A stretch of DNA of 64,000 nucleotides. It comes from Patiria pectinifera. Its lineage: Eukaryota > Echinodermata > Asteroidea > Valvatida > Asterinidae. Made by a program: the position numbers and the translations under genes. The stretch's first letter is position 1. Every line of letters begins with the position of its first letter. Shown piece by piece: positions 54,171 to 64,000 of the stretch. The notes under the pieces were generated by a model. It was not told the origin of the DNA, ran no database searches, and worked only from the letters and a program-made list of their open reading frames with translations. The stretch lies in the NCBI GenBank assembly GCA_029964075.1, contig CM057135.1, positions 11,620,863 through 11,684,862 of the forward strand. The letters are read 5' to 3'.

Positions 54171-56690
54171 CAAATGACAAAACCTTAAACGTTTCTCATG
54201 AAGACCTGGATGACCTGTCATCCAAGTGTTAATTCTGCGATCTCTAGACTATATTTGTTGTCTAAGCCTTTGTCCTGTCATCAAACTCTTGTATCAACAT
54301 GTGATGGTAAAGGCTTTTATCATTTGTCTAACAGGCCTAATTTCCCTCAGCCACCTCTTGTATCGGCGTGATGTTAAAGGCTATTAATTTGTAATCCAGT
54401 TTGGAGTATGTCCTTACATTTAGTCCAAATTATGTATGTGTTGAAAATCATGTCACACTTGTAGAGTTTCAGACTGTGAGGCTTAAAGCTAACAGTATCC
54501 GTGGAATCTGTCGGTTACACTGCAAAGTGACATATTTGTGCTGTGTTCATTGATCATCATACAGATAATGTTACATGAAAACCTCTAGGTTAATGCCAAA
54601 TTAAATTAAAAGTCTCTTTGAATAAGGACATTAATTCGTAAACTAAGCAGTACATTTCCTTTGACGAAAACATTCGGCAAAGGAAGTTGCTTATATTCAT
54701 TTTTTCTAAATGCAACTAAGTCTAATCAAAACTTTTTGTATAAAAGGTCTAGGTTAATGTTATTTAATTGATTTAATTGATAACAGTTGTAGTGTTGTAC
54801 ACTTTGAAGTACATTGTAAAAAAATATATATAAATCAATGTCCTATGCATATGTTAGAATAAATTTTGCTTCTTTCACTTTCAGAAATGTGTTCAATCAA
54901 AGCTGTGTACATATTGTTTTATTTGTTAAAATGTATATCTATTTAGTATATATATATATATATATATACATTTCGTTTGTATTTTTTTCTGTGAAAGTGA
55001 AAGGGAAATAAAAATTGATCAATAGACCTGAGTCGTAATGCCTTTGTTTACATATAGGCTTTCCGATGGGAGCGAAGTCGGGACACCAGATAAAGTGGGG
55101 TCCGTCTCCTACATAGGAAAGCACACATGTAAACAAAGTGTGACGTCATTACATCTTAAGCCTATTGAAATGAGTTGCACTTCCGATGTCTATGTATGTA
55201 CATTACTTGTTATCGTTGTAGCTTCCTTGAACTCTTGCCTGTCAAACTGAAATGCTTTTCATGGCCTTGTACTTCCTCCAAAGGAATACATGTATATTAA
55301 ATGTACACATTACTTAAAAATGAATTTATAGTGTTTTTACAACTATTTCCCACCAGTAAAATGAAATGCTCCAAAAACACAGTTTTACCTAAAAAAACAA
55401 TTTCCTTAAATGATATCTTTATCACAAACCGAGGGAGAATATTTTCACAATGTAGGTGATTTGTGTGATTGTGCAATGAGTGGGAGGGGGGGGGCTTCAA
55501 AGTTAATATTAAAGGCCTAGTATGTTTTCAATCCCTCTCAACCTCTTCTAGGAATATTCTTTTCCATCATTATACAAACAAAAAGCGAGTATTGTCAGCT
55601 TTTATGACAGCCCAAATGCTCAATTGGTATCTAGCTTTGCCTTTCCTTTCATATCTTTGCCCTGATTGTGATATCCAATCTTTCTCCCTCGCCCCCTGTC
55701 TCAGGGCATCCTCTCAGTGTTAGCAGCACACTTTTAATCCTCAGTTGATATCCAATTAAAAAGCCATTTGTGAGTCGCCTATACCCTTTGGAATGTAAAA
55801 TCATCTGGTACTCTAACTTGCTCAAAATACAAAATGTACATGTATATGAACTTGGCACTTTTCAAATTCTCCTCACGAAAGAAGCAGTTGCTAATCACGT
55901 GACTGGGGCTAGCTCTTGCACATAACGTAGCGATCGACGTTTGGCATCAAGACATTGTTCACAGTAGGTGAGTATGGCACAAGGATGCCAAACCATTTCA
56001 CGTGCTAGCATATAAGGCTTGGCCCAAATCACGTGATATAGTGACGGTCTCTTTGGTTAGGAGAACGGGGAAGTTTTTTAAACGTGCAGCTAAAAAGGAA
56101 TTAAAACGTGCAAAGCACTGGATTAAGTATTTAGCAAAGCACTGGATTAAGTATTCAGCATTCCAGATTCTGTTCAACATTAACGTGCAAATGGCTTATT
56201 CTTTCATGGTATAACCTCCAGCATGGACTATGGCCTAGTCATGAAATGTCTAGTACGACTTGTGATTATACCCCCCTGCCTGCCTCTGAATTTATCTGCC
56301 TGTGAATTTAGCCCTTCTAGATCATCCTAGCAACGCCCTTGACCTGACCAATGTTCACGAACACTTTATTGGGCCGGCTTTTCGTAACAGGTGAATCACT
56401 TGCAACATTAGAGGGCAGCAAACAACTTTAGCAGCAGGATTTATGTCAAGACTTCGAAGAATATTGGAATCTATTTGAAACCTTGTCAAATCTCAACGTA
56501 AAACAAAACACTATCTCTTTCCATAATTATAGTGGTTCAAAATTAAACATACAAATAACAAAGGGCATATGTCCAGGGCGTGAAGAAAACTGCATTTTTT
56601 TTTTAAAATCAAAGTCAATTTTCTCCAGGTGACACACGGTTTAGCCAAGACATCGCTAATATGCACATTAAATGAACCTTTAATATGAAG
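54171..56690. other. No gene recognised
   Basis: Contains a (TA)n run near 54948-54968, a short 25-bp direct repeat (TTAGCAAAGCACTGGATTAA) near 56130-56155, and a poly-G patch near 55484. Short frames have no protein features. Confidence 0.4.
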
Positions 56691-56959
56691 TCACGTGGAA
56701 TGTGATGACGTCATCATAATGTAATTCCAATATCCACCTATAACACACGAACATATTTAATTCGGACCTCATATTAACCCTAGGAAAGAGCCTGTTTAAT
56801 GTGACGTCACATGACTTGTGAGTGATGTCATATGTCATCATGACGTAAATTCAATTTTCATGTATACGTCCCTGTCTATATATACTCACACATTTTCAAC
56901 CAGATCGAACTTGTGTTTCGATCACAAGATGACAATCTTAAAACGAGTACAAATCCTAT

Positions 56960-57780
56960 GGGGAAAATACATCTTTAATGTAACGTAACCTAACACATGA
57001 TGACGTCATGATCACGAATTTCTTCTAGAACCATCTGTGTGGTGGTTTAAGTATGTACCAAGCCTGAAGTCAATCAAATTTACAAAAGTGCCCAAAGTGG
57101 ATGCATTAAACGTGCACACAATTAACTTATGGAGAAAAATACATCTTTAATGTGACGTAACCAGACACCTGATGAAGTCATGATCACAAATTTTTTACAG
57201 GACCATCTGGGGGTGGCGGTCTAAGTATGTACCATGACTGAAATTGATTAAATTTACAACAGTGCCAAAGTGGAGTGTTTTTAAACGTGTACAAAACCTA
57301 TGGGGAAAATACATCTTTAATGTGATGTAACCCAACACCTGATGACGTCACGTTCACGAATTTCTTCTAGAACCATCTGTGGGTGGTGGTCTAAGTATGA
57401 ATTAAGTTTAAAGTCGATCGGATTTACGAAGATGCCAAACTGGAGTGTTTTAAAACGTGTACAAAACATATGGGGGAAAATACATCTTTAATGTGACGTA
57501 ACCAGACACTTGATGACGTCACGATCACGAATTTCGTCTAGAACCATTTGTGGGTGGTGGTCTAACTATGAATTAAGTTTAAAGTCAATCGGATTTACGA
57601 AGATGCTAAACTAAAGTGTTTTAAAATGTGTACAAAACATATGGGGAAAAATGCATCTTTAATTTGATGTAACCTGACACCTGATGACGTCATGATCACA
57701 AATTTCTTCTAGGACCATCTATGGGTGGTGGTCTAAGTATGTACCAAGTCTGAAATCGATCGGATTTTATAAAGTGGCAA
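56960..57780 (+). repeat. 171-bp satellite, first block, each unit with a TGACGTCA palindrome
   Basis: Five consecutive units. TGACGTCA (or one-base variants) is at 57001, 57173, 57343, 57514 and 57685, 170-172 bp apart. Units share ATCACGAATTTCTTCTAG, GTGGTGGTCTAAGTATG, GATCGGATTTACGAAG and CGTGTACAAAACATATGGGG. Non-coding. Confidence 0.92.
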
Positions 57781-57784
57781 AGTA

Positions 57785-58095
57785 GACTGGTAGAAGAAAC
57801 GTGTGTTAAACCTGAGAAAAAGTGTGGAGAAAAAGTCTGAAAAAGGAGAAAAAAGAAACTAGACGGACGTTGTGTTTGTAGGTAGACAAACACCGAGCTG
57901 TTTCGGTGTTTTTTCTGTCTTTGAATGAAAAATATTGGCGTGGCCATCGGCGGCTATCGAACCCAGAACCTTTGTGTAGGGATTCCAAGTTTTTGCCGTG
58001 TGTGCCAAGTGTGTGAAGTCGATTTATGTCAGACGTCCTAAATCCACGTGGTTCAATGTGTGCGCAGTCCTCTTTTCTTTGCGTTTGGGAACGGT
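57785..58095. repeat. 300-bp hairpin-containing repeat, copy 1
   Basis: Nearly identical to 60250-60560. It contains a purine stretch, GTGTTTGTAGG..ACAAACAC, the hairpin AACACCGAGCTGTTTCGGTGTT, and on the minus strand TGGCACACACGG and GGGTTCGATAGCC, which resemble A and B boxes of a tRNA-derived SINE. Confidence 0.7.
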
Positions 58096-58120
58096 AGCTT
58101 GATACGCAGTACGATTGCTA

Positions 58121-58168
58121 TTACATGTACATGTACATGTACATGTACATGTACATGTACATGTACAT
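58121..58168. repeat. (ACATGT)n microsatellite
   Basis: About eight perfect TACATG units; the unit is its own reverse complement, so the run can fold on itself. Shorter runs of the same motif are scattered throughout the window. Confidence 0.95.
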
Positions 58169-59080
58169 CACACCGTCTATGGATCAACCAATCTGAATTG
58201 ACAATTCATGTTTGAAGATAAAACTAATTAGTGTTTTACACTTAAAAATTGATTACTCTGTCACATTACAGTGCATTTTTCTTCCTTCACCCAAAGAGTA
58301 CATGTGTAGCATCAGAAATGTGTTCAACTATAACTGTGTACATTAATGGTTAAAGTTGGTAATTACTATCACAATTCTTTTTAAAATTGTAAAATGCACA
58401 TAAAATTAATGAATTGAAGTGAATTGCACTTTTCGTGTCTCTGTGCTTATATATTACTTTTTGCAAATCATTTTATGGCATACATGTCTTTAAATACTTT
58501 TGATTTCCATGTACTTTCTCAGAAGGAATCGACACATGACCTCTAAAAATGAATTTCAGATCCTCTGGAAAGACATTTCAGCCAAATAAAAAGTGTCCCT
58601 TAGGCCAAAAAAAGAAGTATCCGGTTTCTGGTATGGAGCTTGCCCGAAAAGTGGTGCGGCGACGCGGCTTTTTTTTTTTTTACGTGGTTTTTTTTTTTTT
58701 TTGCTTCAAATGTCGGCTGATGACTGCAAATGGTGCCCGACTAAACTTAGTGCAAATATATGGGAGTCCAGAGAGGCCACATAAATCTTATTCTCGATCA
58801 TAACCCCTTCTAAAAACCCGTTAAAATTGTGCAGCAGCAGAATTCCAGTCAAACCAGTGAGTTGCCGACGCGCATGGCTACGGCGACGCGCGCGTATACC
58901 AGAAACCGAAGACTTTTTTTTTTGGCCTTATACGTGTATATCACATTTCTTGACTGAATTCTGAAAACAAGGATAATTTTTTCCCACATGGTAGGCAATG
59001 GGAATGGTTGTGCAATGGGGGGGGGGGTGCTTATATGTGAATATTGTATTCTTTACATCTAGTTTACTAAGCACCTCTGA
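58169..59080. other. No gene recognised between satellite blocks
   Basis: T-rich runs (about 58668-58700) and a poly-G patch near 59019. Short frames only. Confidence 0.4.
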
Positions 59081-59089
59081 TTTATCGTA

Positions 59090-60245
59090 TGACAGCAAAT
59101 AAAGTCACTATGATTTCACCCATATTATCAAATGTAACAGATCCCAATATCAACCCTATCAAGAAAAGAACGTGTACAAACCCTATGGAGAAAAGAACGT
59201 GTACAAACCCTATGGACAAAAAATCCCCTTTGATGTTACGTAACTTGACACCTGATGACGTGATGATGACAATTTTCTTCTAGGACCCTCTCTGGATGAT
59301 TGTCTAAGTATGTACCAAGTCTGAAGTCGATCAGATTTACAAAAGTGCCAAAGTGGCATGGTAGAAGGAAAATGTGTACAAACCCTATGGGCGAATTGAC
59401 TGGAAAAAAAAAAAACTAGAAATGTGTTTGTGGACAAACACAAGCTGTTTCGGATATTTGAAATACTCTGTGCACGTGATGAACAATCAGTAACCTATAT
59501 CTACAGAACCACGAATTTCTTCAAGGACCATCTGTGGGTGATGGTCTAAGTGTGTACCAACGTTTGAAGAAAAACGTGTACAAAACCAATGGGAGAAAAA
59601 TGCATCTTTAATGTAACGTAACCTGGCACGTGATGACGTCACGATCACGAATTTCTTCTAGGACCATCTGTTGGTGGTGATCTAAGTATGTACCAAGTCT
59701 GAAGTTGATCAGATTTACGAAAGTGCACAAAGTGGAGTGTTTTTAAACGTGTACAAAACCTATGGAGGAAAATGCATCTTTAATGTGACGTAACGTGACA
59801 CCTGATGACGTCACGATCACGAATTTCTTCTAAGAACATCTGTGGGTGGTGGTCTAAGTTTGTATCAAGTCTAAAGTCGATCAGATTTACGTAAAGTTCT
59901 GCCAAAGTGGAGTGTTTTAAAACGTGTACAAAACATATGGGGAAAATGCAACTTTAATGTCACGTAACCCGACACCTGATGACGTCACGATCACAAATTT
60001 CTTCTAGGACCATTTGTGGGTAGTGATCCAATTATGTACCAAGTCTGAAGTCGATCAGATTTATGAAAATGCCCAAAGTGGAGTGTTTCAAAACGTGTAC
60101 AAAACATATGGGGAAAAATGCATCTTTAATGTGACGTAACCCGACACCTGATGACGTCACGATCACGAATTTCTTCTAGGACCATCTGTGGGTGGTGGTC
60201 TAAGTGTGTGCCAAGTCAGAAGTTGGTCAGATTTATGAAAGTGCC
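59090..60245 (+). repeat. 171-bp satellite, second block
   Basis: Units with TGACGTCA at 59634, 59806, 59980 and 60152 (172-174 bp apart), preceded by a partial unit and a short (GTACAAACCCTATGGA) duplication at 59170-59220. Same consensus as the first block. Confidence 0.9.
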
Positions 60246-60249
60246 AAAG

Positions 60250-60560
60250 TGTATGGGTAGAAGAAACGTGTGCAAAACCTATGGAGAAAAAGTCTGAAAT
60301 AGGAGAAGAAAAAAAACTAGACGGACGTTGTGTTTGTAGGTAAACAAACACCGAGCTGTTTCGGTGTTTTTTTCTGTCTTTGAATGAAAAAGATTGACGT
60401 GGCCATCGGCGGCTATCGAACCCAGAACTTTTGTGTGGGGATTCCAAGTTTTTGCCGTGTGTGCCAAGTGTGTGAAGTCGATTTATGTCGGACGTCCTAA
60501 ATCCACTTGGTTCAATGTGTGCACAGTCCTCTTTTCTTAGCGTTTGGGAACAGGTGCGCG
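60250..60560. repeat. 300-bp hairpin-containing repeat, copy 2
   Basis: Second copy of the 57785-58095 element with only a few differences, including the same AACACCGAGCTGTTTCGGTG hairpin and the same tRNA-like boxes on the minus strand. Its position directly after a satellite block matches copy 1. Confidence 0.7.
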
Positions 60561-61480
60561 TGCAAAGCGTAGGTGGGTGATTCCATAAATTTAGGGTCCA
60601 ATTTTGGTGTCCGAGTTACATCTGACTTGTGTAAGATTTTGTAATTCAGGACACATGTCTCTGATTCTAAGAGCGATTATGTAAAGCAAACTACCTGGTA
60701 AACAAATGAAAAATAATGTGAAGTCATTTTTATTGACACTTGAATGGCAAATTAACAGGTCCGGTGTAACAGGGACCCCAAAAATGTCACACTTTTGGAC
60801 CCCTTATTTATGGACATACCCAGGTGCGCAGATGATGATAGCGGGTCGAGGATAGATTTAGGAAAGTGTCAAAGTGTACCTGTATTTAGCAACTTATTTC
60901 TGGTGTCTATATTTGAAGTAGGAAAAACGAAATGTGTTCAACTATGTTGGGAGTGAAAATACCAATAGCACTGAGCAGACGAGAAGGGAATTAAATTTAA
61001 TGACGTCTTGGAAAGAATTCCATATACGGACTCCAGTTATTTTCCTAGATATGACTTGAAAAGCACCAAAAGTTGTAAATCTGACGAAGAAACGGAAATT
61101 TAGGGGGGGGGGAAAAATCAAGATTTTCTTTAAAAATACTTTGACGTTTCCTGTCATGGCCCATAGAGGTGGAGGCTTATATGGAATTCTTTCCAGCGTT
61201 CCTAACGTGGCGCACTTGAACAAATCCCCAAAAATCCCACATTAACATTTAAGAAATTCTTTAAAGTTGTTAACTTCTGATAAATCATGATTATCCCAAC
61301 TCACATACCCAACTACAAGTTTGTCACATTTACGTAAGCCGCATAAATCTGTGGCATCATGACTGTACTGCGTAGAGTGCGCGGGGACCTGGCCAGCTGT
61401 AGGGCGGCAAGGCATGCACGCGCACGCTGTCAAAATGTCAAGTTGGATAACGGTCGAGTTGTCCGACCCCATGGGTACAA
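60561..61480. other. No gene recognised
   Basis: Unique-looking A/T-rich sequence with a poly-G patch near 61102. No exon or element end was recognised. Confidence 0.35.
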
Positions 61481-61630
61481 AGCCTATGGAGAAAACAACG
61501 TGCACAATGCCTATGGAGTAAAGAACGTGTACAAACCCTATGGAGAAAAGAACGTGTACAAAACCTATGGAGAAAAGAACGTGTACAAACCCTATGGAGA
61601 AAAGAACGTGTACAAAACCTATGGACAAAA
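61476..61630 (+). repeat. Short 26-bp tandem array of CCTATGGAGAAAAGAACGTG
   Basis: Six or so copies of a unit TACAAA(A/C)CCTATGGAGAAAAGAACG, an expansion of the unit junction of the 171-bp family. It produces an artificial repetitive frame (KPYGEKNVY) on the plus strand. Confidence 0.85.
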
Positions 61631-61861
61631 AATGCACCTTAAATGTTACGTAACTTGACACTGGATGACGTCACGATTACGAATTTCTTCTAGGACCATC
61701 TGTGGATGGTGGTCTAAGTGTGTGCCAAGTCTGAGGTTGATGCAATTTAAGAAAGTGCCAAAGTGCCCTTGCTGAAGAAAAAACGTGTACAAACCCTATG
61801 GAGAAGAGTCTGAAAGAGAAAAAGAAAAAAAAAAAAAAGAAAAAAAAAAACTTTAACGAAA

Positions 61862-62035
61862 ACAAGAGCTGTTTCGGTTGTAACCGAAACAGCTAAAAAA
61901 AAAGAAAGAAAAAAACTTTAACGAAAACAAGAGCTGTTTCGGTTGTAACCGAAACAGCTAAAAAGGAAAAAAAAAGAAAAAAAATCTTAACGAAAACAAG
62001 AGCTGTTTCGGTGTGTACACCGAAACAGCTAAAAA
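61862..62035 (+). repeat. Three tandem perfect hairpins (AGCTGTTTCGG..CCGAAACAGCT)
   Basis: Units of about 60-70 bp, each an A/G-rich tract, TTAACGAAAACAAG, then a 13- or 14-bp perfect stem with a 2-nt centre: AGCTGTTTCGGTT-GT-AACC.. at 61870 and 61932, and a GTGT-GT-ACAC version at 62003. The third differs by compensating changes on both sides, so pairing is kept. The same end motif occurs inverted at 13219. Confidence 0.85.
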
Positions 62036-64000
62036 AAAACTAGAGATGTGTTTGTGGACAAACACAAGCTGTTTCGGATATTCGAAATACTCTGTGCACG
62101 TGATGAACAATCAGTGACGTCACTATAAATGTCATCTATACCAGCACATCATAATACGTACATCAAGTTACATGTACAACCAATCGAACATTATAGTTCT
62201 GTAGATGACCTATTAAAGAATAAAATGTCCCTTTAAGGGACGTCACATGACATTTGATGATGACGTGACCATCTAAGGGTAGTAGTCTTAGTGTGTATTA
62301 TACCAAGTATAAAGGCGATCGAATTTACGAAAGTGCCAAAGAGGAGTGTTTTAAAACGTGTACAAAACCTATGGAGAAAATGTGTATCTTTAATGTGAAG
62401 TAACGTGACACCTGATGATGTCATGATCACGAATTTCGTCTAGGACCATCTGTGGGTGGTGGTCTTAGTATGAATGAAGTCTAAAGTCGATTGGATTTAC
62501 GAAGATGCCAAACTGGAGTGTTTTAAAACGTGTACAAAACATATGGGGCAAAATGCATCTTTAATGTGACGTAGTTCGACACCTGATGACGTCACATTCA
62601 CGAATTTCTTCTAGAACCATCTGTGGGTGATGGTTGAAGTGTGTCCCAAGTGTAACGTCGATCGGATGTACGAAAGTGCCCAAATGGAGCGTTTTAACAC
62701 GTGTACAAACGCTATGGGGAAAAGTGTATCTTTAATGTGACGTAACCTGACACCTGATGATGTCATGATCACGAATTTCGTCTAGGACCATCTGTGGGTG
62801 GTGGTCTTAGTATGAATGAAGTCTAAAGTCGATTGGATTTACGAAGATGCCAAACTGGAGTGTTTTAAAACGTGTACAAAACATATGGGGCAAAATGCAT
62901 CTTTAATGTGACGTAGTTCGACACCTGATGACGTCACATTCACGAATTTCTTCTAGAACCATGTGTGGGTGGTGTTCTAAGTATGTACCAAGTCTGAAAT
63001 CAAAAGTGCCAAAGTAGACTGGTAGAAGAAACGTGTGTAAAACCTATGGAGAAAAAGGTGGAAAAAGGAGGGGAAAAAAGAAAAACTAGAAATGTGTTTG
63101 TGGACAAACCCAAGCTGTTTCGGATATTTGAAATACTCTGTGCACATGACGAACAATCAGTGATGTCACTGTAAATGTCATCTATATAACAGCACATTAT
63201 AATACATACATGTACATGTCAAGATAGAACCAAATCGAACATTATAGTTCTGTAGATATAGACCTATAAAAGAATAATATGCCCCTTTAAGGGACGTCAT
63301 ATGACATTTGATGATGACGTCACTTCAATTTTCATATATAAACCATCCCTGTGAATGTGCATACCAAGTTTTAATCCAATTGGACTTGTACTTTCGAAGT
63401 TAAAGCGATTTGAAGAAATGCTCATTTAATGTCACGTCACGTGACACATGATGACGTCATCGTTATGAACTCACTGGGGACCACCTTAGGCTGCTGGTCT
63501 TACTAGTGTCTGACAAGTGTAAAGTCAATCTGACATAAAAGTATGGAAGTGAAAAAGTGTATCAGTTTGAAGAAAAATGTGTACAAAACCAATAAGGAAA
63601 CAATGCATATTTCATGTGATGTAAACTGACATCTCATGACGTCATGATGACGACTTTCTGCTAAGACCATCTGTGGGTGGTAGTCTAGGTGTGTTCCAAG
63701 TCTAACATGGATCGCATTTACGAAAGTGCCAAAGTAGAGTGTTTTAAAACGTGTACAAACCCTATGGGGAAAATGCATCTTTAATGTAACGTAACCTGAA
63801 ACCTGATGACGTCACGATGACGACTTTCTTCTATGACCATCTATGAGTAGTGGTCTAAGTGTGTACCAAGTATAAGGTCGGTCGAATTTACGAAAGTGCC
63901 AAAGTGGAGCGTTTTAAAACATGTACAAAACCAGAGGGGAAAATGTGCATCTTTAATGTAAAGTAACGTGACACCTGATGACGTCACGATCATGAATTTC
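62036..64000 (+). repeat. 171-bp satellite, third block, with dimer duplication
   Basis: Mixed block of 171-bp units (TGACGTCA at 62587, 62929, 63637, 63807 and 63979) and the GTGTTTGTGGACAAAC..CAAGCTGTTTCGG segment (62047 and 63092). A two-unit stretch at about 62411-62640 is repeated almost exactly 342 bp later (62753-62960), a recent dimer duplication. The array continues past the window edge. Confidence 0.88.

Noticed and set aside
61359-61658. Plus-strand frame with repeated KPYGEKNVY
   Set aside because: Translation of the 26-bp tandem array; no start context or family.

Overview
The window looks like animal nuclear DNA, most likely from a marine invertebrate. It contains intron-bearing coding exons with GT..AG boundaries, dense transposon-derived repeats, (TACATG)n runs, long poly-G tracts, a Helitron of the endonuclease-bearing (Helentron) kind and a Polinton/Maverick element. 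The species cannot be named from sequence alone. One 500-N assembly gap lies at 38139-38638.

Layout. 1-3.5 kb: repeats only. 3.5-17.2 kb: a five-exon plus-strand gene for an integrase-core (DDE) protein with a helix-turn-helix start. Its introns and the sequence after exon 4 are full of short DNA transposons: a foldback at 4.1-5.2 kb, two copies of a 204-bp MITE, a TTAA foldback at 9.6-10.1 kb, a 1.9-kb terminal-inverted-repeat element at 10.8-12.7 kb, a 143-bp tandem array, and a hAT-type element at 14.6-15.5 kb with a perfect 8-bp target duplication. 17.2-24.8 kb: intergenic repeats (a pair of inverted TTAA elements, and a hAT element with a perfect 8-bp duplication), then the last exon of a RING-like zinc-binding gene on the minus strand.

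24.8-36.9 kb: a 5'-truncated, partly decayed Polinton (virus-like, adintovirus-type) element. In order it carries protein-primed DNA polymerase B (broken), retroviral-type integrase (intact, minus), a small two-TM protein, double-jelly-roll major capsid protein (broken), A32-type packaging ATPase (intact), a set of small membrane or unknown Polinton-family proteins, two convergent Thr/Pro-linker membrane-anchored proteins separated by a perfect hairpin, further unknown structural-type proteins, and a short TFIIB-like factor. No adenovirus-type protease was seen. Several genes share a TTTAATATAAAA-type motif placed only about 20 nt from the start codon.

37.2-42.3 kb: a 112-bp tandem array, the gap, then a Helentron Rep/PIF1 helicase plus EEP endonuclease ORF with breaks. 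42.3-64 kb: no convincing gene. This part is a series of tandem arrays: 270 bp at 44 kb, 25 bp at 48.6 kb, a 91/92-bp array with a 275-bp higher-order period at 49.1-50.6 kb, a 140-bp dimeric array at 52.2-54.1 kb, and a 171-bp family from 57 to 64 kb whose monomers carry the palindrome TGACGTCA and which is interspersed with hairpin-capped repeat ends.

Taken together, the cellular content is two genes (a possibly domesticated integrase and a RING-like protein). Everything else recognisable is mobile or satellite DNA.
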